The notes: generated by a model not told the origin, from the letters alone. A stretch of 64,000 nucleotides of DNA from Clonostachys chloroleuca (GCA_037952775.1 JBANAY010000003.1:23250001-23314000), one strand, 5' to 3'; counted from the stretch's first letter, positions 22,760-34,800 are shown. Made by a program: numbers and translations.

Positions 22760-24488
22760 GTTCGAGTCTTGCAGAGAGGCTGTTGTGGATGATTTGCTTG
22801 TCCGTGCAATGGTTCGGGTTTTCAATACCGTGTCACTGTTGCCTGACTTTATAATCACCTACCGACTTGTGTCACTTTGAGCACTGCTATAACTCTGACC
22901 TCGTTACCTCGTTTGGTCGGCTGCCGATACGGTGCTGCAAGAGCGGCGCCACAACTGAGACGATCAAACCCAATGGGATCGTTCGGGTTGGGTATCAGCC
23001 AAGTTTATGCAATTGTTGGTGTCACAAACGAGCTGAAGTGGCTCTGGGTGGAAGGCCGACATTGTGATTTTGAGAGCTATGCGAGGGTGCTTAGTGTCCC
23101 TTATGTCTTCGAGACACGTGAATTATGACAATCATGTCACCTATTCCTCACAGGCCTCTCAATACATCCAATATCTTACATGCTACCCAGCTCGGTACGA
23201 CCCAATCTTGCAGCTCTCCTTCGCTCATCTGGCTTCGAGCATCAGTTGGCCCTGCAACCTGCAGTCAGCGCGGTGATCATCTTATGCCTGCCGGCCTGAC
23301 CCTTCCATTTTGAGGAACAAGGCACATTTGTGCTGTTGAATAGTCTGAAACTTCATTCAACAGGGGTTTCTCGTATATGAAGGGTTTGTGTCAATTGAAC
23401 TATCCTATTGTCGGGTAAGTCGAATGGGCCCACGATCATGAAACTGAGGTTGAAGGCGAGAACACCGATTGATTGCACGCTTCAATAGTCAAATTAGCCG
23501 AACCGTCCTCGTGAATAAATTACCGCTGTAGCCTCGTGGAAATTCTCTTTTCGTGAAGGATTGTACCGATCGTAGCACACGTTGACATCACTTTTGATTG
23601 CAGCTGCATGAATCACTGAGGCTATTGGTTCGACTCCTGTATCCCAAGACGGTCGATCCTGAACCTGTGCGTTTCAGCTCATGTATGTCTCAAGAGCAGT
23701 ATGACGTCGGGCACTTGTAATGACTTCTTGTGATTTGCAAAGTAGAGCTCCCTCCGGACTTAGGGTAGCACACACCTGTAGCTATCGCATGGTGGAAATT
23801 TCCATTCCTGCTTATGTTCTACGAGATTCTGGAAGATGTTCTGAGAAAATCTATGATGAAATTCTGGAAGATGAACTGAGACAATGTATGTGGTTCGCAT
23901 CGAGTGCAACCTTCTATTGCCTATCCGACCTCGGAACTTCCAAGTGCCCGCTCCCTAAGTTTGGCTGATCTCCAATCAAGTAGCGGCCAATGGCTCTCTT
24001 CATTCATAGATACCAGGAAACAAGAGTTATTATCAATACTCAGAGCATGCGTAATGTGCATCCGATTTCATAAATAATATCGCCGCATCCCCGTGGGGCG
24101 ATCTCGATTAGATCTGCCGCCCGCGGTGACCTGCATCATTTTTTTGCGACCGCTCTGGGTGGGGTAAAATTGCTATGAAAGGGTAAGGCCAGACCAGGGA
24201 GTTTGTGGGAAAGATAAGTGCCCTGACTGTGCTCGGAATCTGGGGCCGAAGACGTGAGAGGAAACAGATGAGGAAGTTTTCCACGAGCTGTGCGGCCTAA
24301 ATCGGAGCTTGTATAGCCACTAGCCATTCCCACATTCCGCATCGAGAATCGACGAGGTATATCAAGGCAAGGCCGTCCGAGCGAACCGTTAGATATCTTT
24401 CAACCGGCCTATTCAATAATCCAGACCGGCTACTGCCGGGTGTTGATGGGGATGACCCTCGTCTCCCTGCTGTGTTTCCGGATCGTCT
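22760..24488. other. Divergent intergenic region with one dispersed-repeat copy
   Basis: Lies between the dioxygenase (minus) and a Zn2Cys6 gene (plus). Holds both promoters. A near-duplicate pair GATTCTGGAAGATG / AATTCTGGAAGATG occurs at about 23824 and 23860. One copy of the TAAAATTGCTATG repeat is at 24148-24178. No gene supported. Confidence 0.5.
24148..24178 (+). repeat. Isolated copy of the TTAAAATYGCTRTG repeat
   Basis: CGCTCTGGGTGGGGTAAAAT followed by TGCTATGAAA matches the 3' block of the four-copy cluster at 11691-12026 in the same orientation. Confidence 0.6.
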
Positions 24489-24496
24489 AATGGAAC

Positions 24497-26936
24497 GTGT
24501 CCAGGAGGGAGGGCAGCAAGACTTTTGGCCGCGGGGGCTGTAGGACTTGTCGAAGGCGTCATCTTAAATGTGACCAGACGGAACCGGCTTGCAACCGCTG
24601 CCAGGCATCGGGTCTGACTTGCGAGGGGTTCTCCTCAGCTTTGCGCTGGGTTGTGTCTACAGGCCCGGATCAGGCATCTCCACCGGAGGAAGACGGGACT
24701 GACCAATACGCCAGACGGCAGCTATATACCGGTATGTAGTTGGATATCTTATCCCGAAGTAAAATGCGTGATTCGGCGTTGAACGATGCGAGTTCCTGAG
24801 CGGTGAATACAGACTAATGTACAACCCCCAACTTTAGAAACGAGCCGGCAGTCCATGTGCCAAAGCTTATTAGCGACACGTCCTTCAAATTTGGCAACTA
24901 CTCTCGTAGAAGTGGACGATGAATCAAAAACTTTCGAAGCTCGAGCCTCTGGAGAGTTTTCCGTCGGGCCTTTCGGTGTCTTTAAAGTCAACCATAACAA
25001 GTCGGTAGAGACACCATCCTCAAGTCGCCCGAGCCCAATATCAGAGCAGCACAGAACACTAGATACAGCACCACCGGTTGCAGAGCCGTTGCCATTTATC
25101 AGTCGTTTCCCCTCACCAGAGGACGGATTATCAGGACCGGTGGATTTCCTTCAATGGGCAGATCTATTCACGTGGGACGAGGACATCACGGGGATCAACA
25201 CTGCCCAGCCTTCCAACTTTGCTCCATGTGCGCTGGACACCGTTGTAGCTGAGACCTGGACTTGGCCCATTGGGCAGGAGATTGACACGGGATGCGATGT
25301 CATAAACAACCCAGACTCTGGTGTGCAGCAAGGACCTCAAGATCCCTTGTGGCCAGAAATAGACTTGGCGGTGGATGTGCCTATGCTCTTCCGCCACTTT
25401 AATGACCATGTCATCGACCAGATGGGATCGCTCCCAATTCACGAGAAATCAGCTTGGAGAATTCTGAATCTGTCTTCAGCCCTGATGACTCTGAACGAGA
25501 TGACGATACTTCTCACCAAGAGGGAGAATATCAAGCATGCACCGTTGGCCAACTTCTACGCAGTCATTGCCGTCTCCGCGTTCCACCTCTCCCTCAACTT
25601 CGCGTCCTTCCCCGACCCTCCCCGAACTGTCGCCCACTGGAAGAGACTGACGAACCAGGCGTATGCTGCTGCAAAGTTACATATCAACTTGACCTTGGAA
25701 AAAGAGTCCTTGGCCCCTGGGAAGGCAAAATACAAGGACCAGCTCATGAGCATAAATGCCACCCTCGCAACTGCGGTTCGTTCCCTATAATCTAGCGAGA
25801 GCAAGAAAGAAGCAGAACGAAACGCTGACCATCATGCGGTATAGGTATTATCGGGAAACGAGCGTGATTCACGGCGGTATCTGACGGAAATGGAGAGGGT
25901 CATTCGGCTTCGAGGGTTGACTGGCAAGGGCATCTCACGTCGAGCGCGACTGCTGCATCAGGTCTATGCCTGGATGAGAATCGTCTCTGAAAGCACAAAC
26001 GTGTTGCACGAGGACTCTACACTCGATGAAGATACATCAGACGGCAACCAAAATAGTGAAACCGGCCGGTCGTTTGCGAGGGCACCAACTCACCATTATC
26101 ACCACCCGGTCCAGGCGATGCCGACTCGCCACCACGACGTAACCCTCGACAACTTCCTGCGCCTGGAGCCGCGAGTCCCATCGGGGCAGGGACTTAACCC
26201 TCATGTCCAGAAGGAGGACTCGGACTCGAGCGTCGGCGACATACATATGCCGGACGCCCGCCAGGACCGCGACAGCGTCTGTATGCAGATATACGGCGTG
26301 CCCGAGACCTGGCTCAGTCTCGTCTCGCAGACCACCCGCCTGGCGAACGTGATGGAACGGTTGACGGCGAGCAAGAACCCACTCGACGCAGAGCACCTGG
26401 CCTCCTTGCAGCCGCGGGCCTCACGGCTCGAGAACACGATATGTACCTTCGTGTCGAACAATCAAACCACCAATACGACGGAGCCGGGGATGTCGGACAC
26501 GAACAGACCGCATATGCACATGCTGAAAGCCCTTAACTCAGCGCTGATGATTTATTTCTATCGCAGGGTCCGCAACATCAACCCCTGGGCGATGCGGCAC
26601 GACATCAGCGACGTGATTGAGTCCCTCGAAGAGTTCGATTCGTCCCTGGGGCAGAACGGCCTTCTCGGCCCCGGGACGGCGTGGGCGGCCTTCGTCGCCG
26701 GCGCGGAGGCCATGACGGCCAAGCAGCGAGGGCAGATTGTCGCGTGGCTGGATGCGGCCTCGGCCAAGTCGGGATTCGTAAGTTACAGCGTGTCCAAGGA
26801 GATACTCGCGGAGACCTGGAAACGGCGGGACGAGCACACTTCCCGCGGCGGGAGGATTGGGACGCAGACGGAGCTGGGGTTCCCGACGTGGATGGAGGTC
26901 TGTCGAGCTCTTCGTCGGTGGCCGCTGCTGTGCTAG
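24497..26936 (+). CDS. Zn2Cys6 transcription factor (ARCA/acriflavine-sensitivity-like group)
   Basis: Nuclear regulator. Three exons were read: up to 24731, 24838-25775 and 25845-26936, about 754 residues. The zinc cluster is CRTCRRRHLKCDQTEPAC then NRCQASGLTC, spacing C-x2-C-x6-C-x6-C-x2-C-x6-C. The helical region includes FRHFNDHVIDQMGSLPIHEK and LTGKGISRRARLLHQVYAWM, segments I associate with the ARCA-like/DUF3468 group. The true start is unresolved: the frame is closed by TAA at 24488-24490 and has no ATG before the cluster. An acceptor at about 24508 (CTAATGGAACGTGTCCAG, with a branch-like CTAAT) suggests a small 5' exon upstream, which I cannot place. The ATG at 24490 is out of frame. 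It may regulate the divergent dioxygenase, but nothing proves this. Confidence 0.86.
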
Positions 26937-28985
26937 GATTGCGAACCAAGCTATCAATTCGATAGAACATCCCGAGAAATCTCCTCGTGTTTGAGCCGGT
27001 TTCGAATCGTCCTCGCCAACGGGCGCATCCAGTGTACTAGGGACTACATTTCGATATCTAATATGGCTGAGAAGATGTTCGTAAACGATATCTGGTGGAC
27101 CATGAACCGAAGTTGGTCCCTGCATACTGATAACGGTGGAGTCAGTGCTGATTGCTCTCGGAGTCTCTTGTCATTTTTCCTTCTGTCGAGCGGCACATGG
27201 GGCCGGAGCTTGTTGGCCACCTGGATATGGCGTAGCTTCTTCCCATGCAGCCACTAGAAATACGCAGATTGGGCCTACGATAAAGTTATTTAGAACTCTA
27301 CTGAGTCAGTGTCCTGATGGAGGGTGAGGATGCAAAGACGGCTTCCCCTTGACCAATCCGATCCCCTTCAGTAATCTTCTTATATTATAGAGAAGTGATG
27401 ATGAAGACTCTGATGTTCCAAGCTTAGGCAACCGGCTACAGCTCAGCTCCCCTTGATGCGGACTGGGCAGACCGGTATCAGGACGGCCTACAATGTACGA
27501 GGTGTACCAGGAGCCAATGGGAGCAGACTGAATTAACGGGATCACCGGGCGTTCATCACCCTCTATTGACCTTGGGCCGTACTGCTAATAATAAAGATGA
27601 ATTCGTTGAGTGGGCCATCCCGTCACAAACCACTTGAGCCGGTGGCAACTCTCTGCTCATCAGCCGGAGCAGCTTCCGCTCCGACGGTCGGAAAGCCAGT
27701 TGGGCTTGTCTACTTCTCCTGTTGGTCTGGACCCCGGACGACGCATGTTTTTGTCACGTAAAAGTTTTGCAGCCGCTTGTGGGGTTTGGGGGATAACTTT
27801 AATTAACGAAAACCAAGGTTGTCTGCTATGCTTATCAATGTCGATGAACCAACCCAATGGGAAGCCCAATGTGATTGTTTAATCCTACCGTCCGAGTGTC
27901 ACCCTTATTGGACCCCTGCACTAATAAATGTGTGACGCGTTGCGCCTGAAGTGGCTTCATCAGGTCAACCCTGGTCTTCCGTCTCGAAGCAAGCAAGTCG
28001 ACCATCACTATTGAGTCATTCTTTATTAACTATGAATCTGTTCAGCTCGTCGCGTAGTAGTTCTTGGTCCAAGTGCTTAGTTGAGCACTCGTAGAAAGAG
28101 GCTGACCCGAACAACCCGGTTGTGAGGAGGGGAGTCAATGGGCAGGCTGAGCGAGCCCGGTCGAAGGAAAAGCGCGCATCGCAGCCGCGACAATGGCGGG
28201 CGCGCCCTACAGTACATCACATGTTTTAGTTTGATCAGGGCGTAGGGAAGATTGAAAGTGGAATGGTTCCAGAAGTCTTCGACTGCTCGACTCGCCCGGC
28301 CCAGCGCGCCAATCACAGGGCCATGGCTATCACCATCCATGGCAGAGTCTGATCCACTCGTCTCTCTCAGAGATGAGAATGGCTAGCCCAAGGCATCAGG
28401 GTGGGCGCGAAACCACGCCACCCTTATGCATAGTTGCATAGCAAGACGCCTCCAGCGAACACCCGGCGGGAGACTCACGCCAAGTAGATTAGAAACTGGC
28501 CATAGTCCTCGCTCCCATTCCTATCAAAGAGCTAGTCGATCGATATGGAACTGAGCCAGACGCTCATCAAGGAGTCTGCTCCACCAAACCCGGTGCAGTG
28601 ACCGGGACTACAGAATCCATGCTCAGTCGTGCCGGTACAGACGCCCCACCGAAACCGGCAAGTCAGACCACCATTCCGGTTTGATTGAGGCGATTTCTTC
28701 GCTGCCGTCTCTCTGTAGCTTGGGGCCCCCGGCCTACAGTGGCCTGGGCCTGGACGGCGTGGCCAGTGTGAGAGCCGTTCGCTTCTCCCCAGATCTCAGC
28801 CGTGTAGATGGCAGCGAAATGCGGACCTGGTTTTTCCCTCTCGTAATGGAAACCGAAACCCCAGAGTTTACGTACTGAAAACTACCATTTGGAGGGGAAT
28901 GTCACTGGAGAAACTGGCACCCTGGAAGATAAGCTTAGACGCTGTGTCTGGACCATGACTCGACCCTGATCGTCGCTGGTCCAGC
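26937..28985. other. Long intergenic region upstream of the permease
   Basis: No gene recognised in 2 kb. Scattered short frames (26991-27327, 27610-27882, 28681-28878) have no motif. The right end holds the promoter of the amino acid permease. Confidence 0.5.
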
Positions 28986-28992
28986 TATAAAG
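28986..28992 (+). promoter_or_regulatory. TATA box of the amino acid permease gene
   Basis: TATAAAG, 110 bases before the ATG at 29102, a usual distance for fungal TATA promoters. Confidence 0.6.
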
Positions 28993-29101
28993 CCCAGCCC
29001 GTGGCATCGCCGTTTGCCTGGCCTTGCTTCAGGTTCGCTTGGTTCTCACCATTCATCACCCTCCCACTTGCATACCAGTTTCCTCCTGTAGCACATTCAC
29101 A

Positions 29102-31029
29102 ATGAAGGCCGAGGAGAACATTGAGGCGGCTCGCCCTACGAGCCCCCGACAGGGCTCTCAGTTTGACGTTGAGATCAAAGGAGCCGGCCGTGATGCCGAG
29201 TTGTCGGCTGCCTACGGTGTCACCCAGCGTGGCCTGGAGCCTCGCCATGTCCATCTCATGGCCATCGGTGGTTCCATCGGTATTGGTATCTGGGTAAGTT
29301 TGCAGTTTTTCGACGAATCTTGACTTCTGGCTAATAATTCTGTGCAGGTCGGTATTGGCAGTGTCTTGAGCAAGGCCGGTCCGCTCTCTCTGATCCTCGG
29401 ATATGCCATCTGGGGCTGCTTCGCCATCTGGCCTCTGTACCTCGTCGTCGCCGAAATGTGCGCCTACCTCCCTGTCCGCGGTTCCATCTTCGAATTGGCT
29501 TCTCGATTTGCCGACCCAGCTGTTGGTTTTGCGATGGGATGGACATACTTCTTTGCTGGTACTATGCTGGTCTGCACCGAGTACAGTGCCGTCGCGACTG
29601 TTATGCAGTTAGTTTACCCTCCCCCTTTATACACGCCGAGTTGGTTTTAACAACGTCACAATTCGATAGATACTGGAGTCCGGATACCAATGCAGCAGCC
29701 TGGATTGCCATGGCAATGGGCAGCTGTGTCTTGCTGAATATTGCTGCTGTCAAGTGGTTCGGCGAGGCTGAGTTCGTCATGGCCTTCACCAAGATCATCC
29801 TCCTCGTCATGCTCGTCCTCCTTACTCTCATCACCATGTCGGGAGGCAACCCAGCCGGTGACGCCTACGGCTTCCGCAACTGGGGCCCTGGAGCGATGCA
29901 CTCATACTACACCTCCGGTGGCGCGGGCAGATTCCTCGGTGTTTGGAAGGTTGTCATCTACGCCGCCTTCACCTTGGCCGGCCCTGACATGATTGCTCTC
30001 GCCGCTGGCGAGATCCAGAACCCCCGCCGCACCATCCCCCGAGTTGCCAGCCTCATCTTCTACCGAATTGTTGGCTTCTACGTCATTGGTGTTCTGGCTG
30101 TCGGCATCATCTGCTCTTCTCGCGACCCTGGTCTGCAGGAGGCTCTCTCTGCTGGAAAATCTGGTGCAAATGCTTCCCCCTGGGTCATTGGTATCCAGAA
30201 CCTGGGCATCAGCGTCCTGCCCCATATAGTCAACGCCTTCATCCTTCTTTCTGGATGGTGAGTTTCTCCCGAGTTAAACAATCAACTTGTTCGTCCCGTT
30301 CTAACTTGAGCCAGGTCTTGCGGTAACGCTTATCTTTACTCTGCTTCACGAACTCTCTATGGTCTTGCGCGAGGTGAGCATTCGCAGTTTCCCCCTTTGA
30401 CTCTATGATACTGACCCTCTTCAGACGGCCAAGCTCCCAAGTTCCTCATGAAGTGCACCAGCAACGGTGTCCCCATTATCGCCGTCGCCATCGTCTCCCT
30501 CATCACCTGCATCACCTTCCTCGTTTCCTCCAACGCCGCCGTCGAAGTCTTCTTCTGGTTCGTTGACCTGACCACCACCGCCCTCATCGCCACCTACATC
30601 TGGATGCTCATCACCTACTTCGGCTTCTGGCGCGCCTGCAAGGCCCAGGGAATCACCAAGGACGCCCTCCCCTACGCCGCTCCCTGGACTCCCTACACCC
30701 CGATCCTCTCCCTCGTCATCTGCTCGCTCACAATCATCTTCGTCGGCTTCGACGTCTTCTCCCCCTTCAGCGTCCGCGGCTTCATCACGTCCTACTTCGC
30801 CGTGGCTTTCGGCATCTTCATGTTCCTCCTCGGCAAGGTCATGTACGCCTACCAGGGCCGCGCGCCCTTCTTTAGCTGGGTCAAGCCCGAGGAGGCTGAC
30901 CTCATCAGCGGCATGGCCGAGATCAACGCCGAGTGCGCCCAGTGGGAGGAGGGCGGCATCGAGGAGAACGAGAGGGCCCGTCTGGCGGAGATGAACTTCG
31001 TCGCCAGGACATGGGCGCGCATGTGGTAA
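29102..31029 (+). CDS. Amino acid permease, APC superfamily (fungal YAT type)
   Basis: Plasma-membrane proton-coupled amino acid importer. Five exons, 29102-29293, 29348-29607, 29670-30257, 30315-30373 and 30425-31029, give 567 residues. The N-terminal cytosolic tail ends in RGLEPRHVHLMAIGGSIGIG, the classic YAT permease entry to TM1 with the GGxIGxG substrate loop. Further signatures are IQNPRRTIPRVASLIFYRIV and NAYLYSASRTLYGLAR-DGQAPKFL. About 12 hydrophobic segments follow. The C-tail (EEADLISGMAEINAEC) is acidic, as in regulated permeases. Which amino acids it carries cannot be told. All splice sites are canonical and the frame is clean. Convergent with the LIM gene on its right. Confidence 0.94.
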
Positions 31030-31275
31030 TTTAGATACATAGATGGGTGTTGTCCCCCTAGAGTTGATCAAATGATGTTAGTTTAAGCGCAATGAGAAGG
31101 GTTGCATTTCTTCCCTTTAGACGAGTTGTCTGATATAAACACAATATATTTCTATATATACAATCTTTGCCAAGCTAGTTCCGAGTGGTCTGAGTCTGAA
31201 CAATGATATTTCGGAAAATTATGTCATTATATGATATAACTATATGAAGTTGTCATATGAAGGTGGCGGCGGCTC

Positions 31276-32015
31276 CTATTCTTTTTCTTCTCCCTTTGTT
31301 GAATCAGAATATCGCCATTCAATCGGAGGATTCTCAGGAAGCGGAGGCAGGGCTTTCCCTTCCCCAACTCTCTCGCTTCCTGAATTAGCCGTAGCCGCCT
31401 TTCTTCTCCTTCTGGCCATCAACTTCTCGTGACAGTCTGAACAGAATATGCCCTGCGAGGTTCTGGCGTATCTCAGATTTTTAATCTGTAACTTACAGTT
31501 CCTGCAACGGAAACATGTCGCGCAAAAGGCTTGGTCCCCTGTCAGGATAGCGAGATTCTCAATTTTGTTCCCGCAGGCATTGCATTCATACACGCATTCA
31601 TTGCAGATTAGTGATCCGTTGCCCAGAAGTAAGAGGTTCGAGTCAGGATCCAGCAGGACACGGCACGTCTGGCACCTGAAACAGCCCACATGCCATCGAT
31701 TCCCAGCTGCGACGCTTGTTAGTATGATTGCCCTCATCAGTCAAATTGGAAAAAAAAAACTAAAAAAAACTAGATTACTCACCAAGCTCATAGGCCTTGC
31801 CTTCCTCTAGCAGCTAAGTTAAAGGTTAATCCTGCCTGGCTCAGTTTTGGGACTCCCTCAACTTGGCAACTTACCTCGCCACAACCTTTGCACGGAAAGA
31901 TTTCTTCGTCAACTGCCTCGTCACTCAGTGTCCCATCACTATCCTCGTCTTCTGTTCTGTCTTCGTCTACTGTTAATTCGCTAAATCGGCTGCTGACTTG
32001 TATTTCTGGGGCTGC
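31276..32015 (-). CDS. Two-LIM-domain protein, 5' end unresolved and C-terminally short
   Basis: Zinc-binding adaptor domains usually found in fungal LIM/Rho-GAP-type polarity proteins. Exons on the minus strand: about 32015-31875, 31813-31783 and 31706-31276. LIM1 runs from CKGCGE through LLEEGKAYELAGNRWHVGCF and RCQTC to LICNEC; LIM2 runs from CNACGNKIENLAILTGDQAF through CATCFRCRNC to GIFCSDCHEK. The protein then stops about 45 residues after LIM2 (MARRRRK to KGEEKE), whereas the relatives I recall carry long C-terminal regions, so this looks truncated. The first exon (VDEDRTEDEDSDGTLSDEA before IFPCKGC) has no ATG back to a TGA at 32016. Its start must lie in an upstream exon, or it is spliced onto the overlapping hydrolase/helical gene, which ends in a different frame at 31973. 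A paralogue fragment is also possible. Confidence 0.75.
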
Positions 32016-34182
32016 TCAGGCTGATGTGGCAAGGCCTGGCGATTATCTGACATGTACGCTTCATTATCAGCGATCGGGGCCGAATCCATTAACCTGGACT
32101 TTACTCCGTAGTAATGACCATTGTTGATGTCGATAAGGGTAATTGGCATTGCTATCACAGACAAGATGGAGATATTCGCCATGCTTATGCCTGAAAATAT
32201 TGACCACGTCCTCGATCGAGCGTCGGTTGTCGTGGTAATAAATGATTGGTCGCAGTCATTCCTCTCATTTCGCTTGTAGACCCACGACTGCTGAAGAATA
32301 TTCTCAAACGCGAACGAGATTCTATTCGAAATATTGAGAGGACGGGCTGAGTCTCGGAACGGAGTCGCCCCATCACTATGTCTGATTGTGGCAGTTTCGC
32401 TGCTCTCATCGGCATCACCGGTGAAGGTGCTTCTTGCATCAAAGCGATCCTCCAACAGGCTCAATTTCGATCTCAGGACTTGATTCTCGTTAAGGACGGT
32501 CTCGACCAACTCTTGAAGCCTCTCCCTGTTCTCATGAGCTTCAATGTTCGTGTCACTATTAGTCATTAGCATGCGAGCATTTCCAGGACAGATTGGTACG
32601 TTTAGGATCCTGAGAATACCATTCGACTATAGTAAGCATCAGTTTAAGCGATTCCTTGAGTCGTTGGATTCTTTCAAGATGCTGTTGGAAGATTTTGGAG
32701 TAGTGAACCCATATTATCCTTACACCAGCATTCTTCATCGTCTTAAGTCGCTGGAGGAGTTCTTCGAATTCTGAAAATACCATGATCGCATCGGAGAATG
32801 TGATGACAATGTCATCAACTTGAATGAGCTTTTTACGCTGAGGGTCGACTCTATCAAGCCGCTGAAGGTATCGCTCAAAGGATCGCAATCCAATTCCGAC
32901 GAGTGTGATCTCTTGTCGGCAATCTCTCAAACGATTAGTCGAGTTCCAGGACGCCGAGAAGGACTGAATTAGCGAGCACAGATGCTCTGTCGCTGCTCGT
33001 AGGCCGTTTATTGACATTGAAAGGTTCAATGAGTTCATCTCAGTCGGAGTGGTAACACCATGCCAAGTACCTGCTTGACAGGTGTTCTGACTCCCTATGC
33101 CTACTGTGGACTGTTAGTGCGGGAACAGTGGTAATCAGCCTGTTACCCAATCCAAGGGAGATGGAGGGGGCCTGCTCGCCTTCTTGCAATGCGGCATCGT
33201 AAATGTCCTGAACGTTACGGCGCACAATCCCCAAGTTATCCTCATCCACCTGGCTTCTACCGAACTTGCAAACACCCTTGTGATCAGCGTTCAACTTGAC
33301 GATATGCTCTCTGTCACCTGACATGCCTAGTTTGGTGCTTTCCCCCGGAACGACCTATGGATGCATCGTTAGAGATGAATCACAATTCTCAAATCGATGC
33401 CCGAAGAACTCACGGTATCTAATGCTCCCCAGAACGAGACGATATTGTACTCCACCATCTGATGCCTCCAGTGTTCATGCATAACATCGGAGAATATACT
33501 GCCACTCTTCAAGGTTTCTAGCACATCGTCGCCTTGCTGGAGGCCTGCCGTTCGTGCAATCTTGGTTGCGATGGAGCCAAGGCTGACCAGCGTCATGTCC
33601 CCACCGTGGTGCGGTGTAGCAAAGAAGGCGATCCCTTTGGTCATGTCCTTGATCATCCTGTACTTGGGATTCATGCTAGCATTGATAAGGGCTTGCTTGA
33701 CGAGAAGTCCGCCCATGCTGTGGGCCAGAAATAGGATCGGCCTTTCCTCATCATCTCGCTCTGCCCTGACCGCTTCTAGGAGCTCATTCGACTTTTCAAC
33801 GAAGGTGCTCTTGTCCTTGCCATAGACTGCCGTCGCGTTGTACTCGTATATGAAGATGCGGGCATCGGGAGTGGATTGTGGGAGGTCATCGCGGAGCCAC
33901 AGTCTCCCGCTGGCCCGGTTCCGCCATGTGTTCCACGCGTGCTCGGTATCGTCCCTGCTCCGAGGGTTCAACCCATGCACAGCGACAATACTGATCTAGG
34001 TTAGTAGGAGCCCTCGATCAAGACGCGCCAACTTACTCGACCCTTGTAGAGGTAGGTCCTGATAGTGTCTCAGGGTCAGGATAGACCTGTCGCAACGGCT
34101 GTTGCCTCGTCAGTGCAAATTCAGGTATATGCCATTCGGGCGCGTTAGACAGACCATGGTTCCGGCAAATTCGCCTCAACAT
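31973..34182 (-). CDS. SERAC1-like alpha/beta hydrolase fused to a fungal NLR-type helical domain
   Basis: Predicted 663 residues from exons 34182-34038, 33990-33419, 33354-33147, 33103-32620 and 32555-31973. Residues about 50-300 are a lipase/esterase-like domain: IVAVHGLNP, the nucleophile elbow FLAHSMGGLLV (Ser near 140) and FFATPHHGGD, as in the effector domains that fungi place in front of NACHT ATPases. Residues about 331-470 (MNSLNLSMSINGLRAATEHL onward) resemble the helical N-terminal domain of fungal STAND proteins. Then come a coiled coil (RERLQELVETVLNENQVLRS) and a hydrophobic segment FSGISMANISILSVIAMPIT (about 591-610). No NACHT or repeat domain follows. The link relies on a 43 nt intron (33146-33104, branch CTAAC). 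If it is not spliced, the hydrolase ends at 33040 and a second gene starts at 33038. Role unknown; possibly self/non-self or immune-like signalling by analogy. Confidence 0.75.
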
Positions 34183-34380
34183 TCTTCATTCCGCCGCGAG
34201 TTGCTTCCAAGGAGGTTGCCTAGCGAAGATCGTCACAGGCGGGGAGATGTCAGCTCTCCCCTCAGCTTCTCAGCGGCTGAAGAATGCCCCGCTGTCCGCC
34301 TGGCAAATCACATGCAGCGACACCGTTTACCTGCACATCAGAGGTGGAAAAGCCGTACCCTCATTCCATCTTGGCGAGCA

Positions 34381-34412
34381 CGGCACAGCAATTTCAACCT
34401 CCGCAGAAAGGT
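34381..34412 (-). repeat. Copy of the TTAAAATYGCTRTG repeat, inverse orientation
   Basis: Plus strand reads CGGCACAGCAATTTCAACCT followed by CCGCAGAAAGG; its reverse complement matches the GGAGGTTRAAATTGCTGTG block of the 11691-12026 cluster. Confidence 0.55.
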
Positions 34413-34760
34413 GGTTCGACAGCACGGGCACTTGGCCTTTAGTGCTAGGCTCTACTTTCGTGCCCTATTGCCTCTTCCACAAGTCTACAAGGCTCTATAA
34501 GTCGTCAAAATATGGTTGAATGTGCTTTCTTTTCAGAGATGCAGCGACACTTTGGACTGTCCTTGGATGGGTTGAAAAATCGAGTGGCCAAGTATTGAAA
34601 GTAATAAGTACCTAGTAAGTAGGCATGCAGAAGGTAGCCTTCAATTAATTTGAAGGAAGCCTTTGCTCATGAAGACCTACAAGATGAAAATTATCACGGC
34701 GGCTCAAAGGATCGAAGTTTTGTAAATGGCGAATAGCACTGAAAATCAAGCAAACTTCAG

Positions 34761-34800
34761 GTGCAGCACAGCGATTTTAACCTCCCGCCAAGGGTGGTTT
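34761..34800 (-). repeat. Copy of the TTAAAATYGCTRTG repeat, inverse orientation
   Basis: Plus strand reads GTGCAGCACAGCGATTTTAA followed by CCTCCCGCCAAGG. Its reverse complement gives GGGAGGTTAAAATCGCTGTG, close to the copy at 11779-11804. Confidence 0.6.

Noticed and set aside
23600..23660. tRNA-like T-loop string GGTTCGACTCC
   Set aside because: No acceptor stem, D-arm or anticodon arm could be paired around it.
30421..31071. 216-codon minus-strand open frame rich in Asp, Glu and Gly
   Set aside because: Antisense shadow of the last exon of the amino acid permease; low-complexity composition results from the permease's codon bias.
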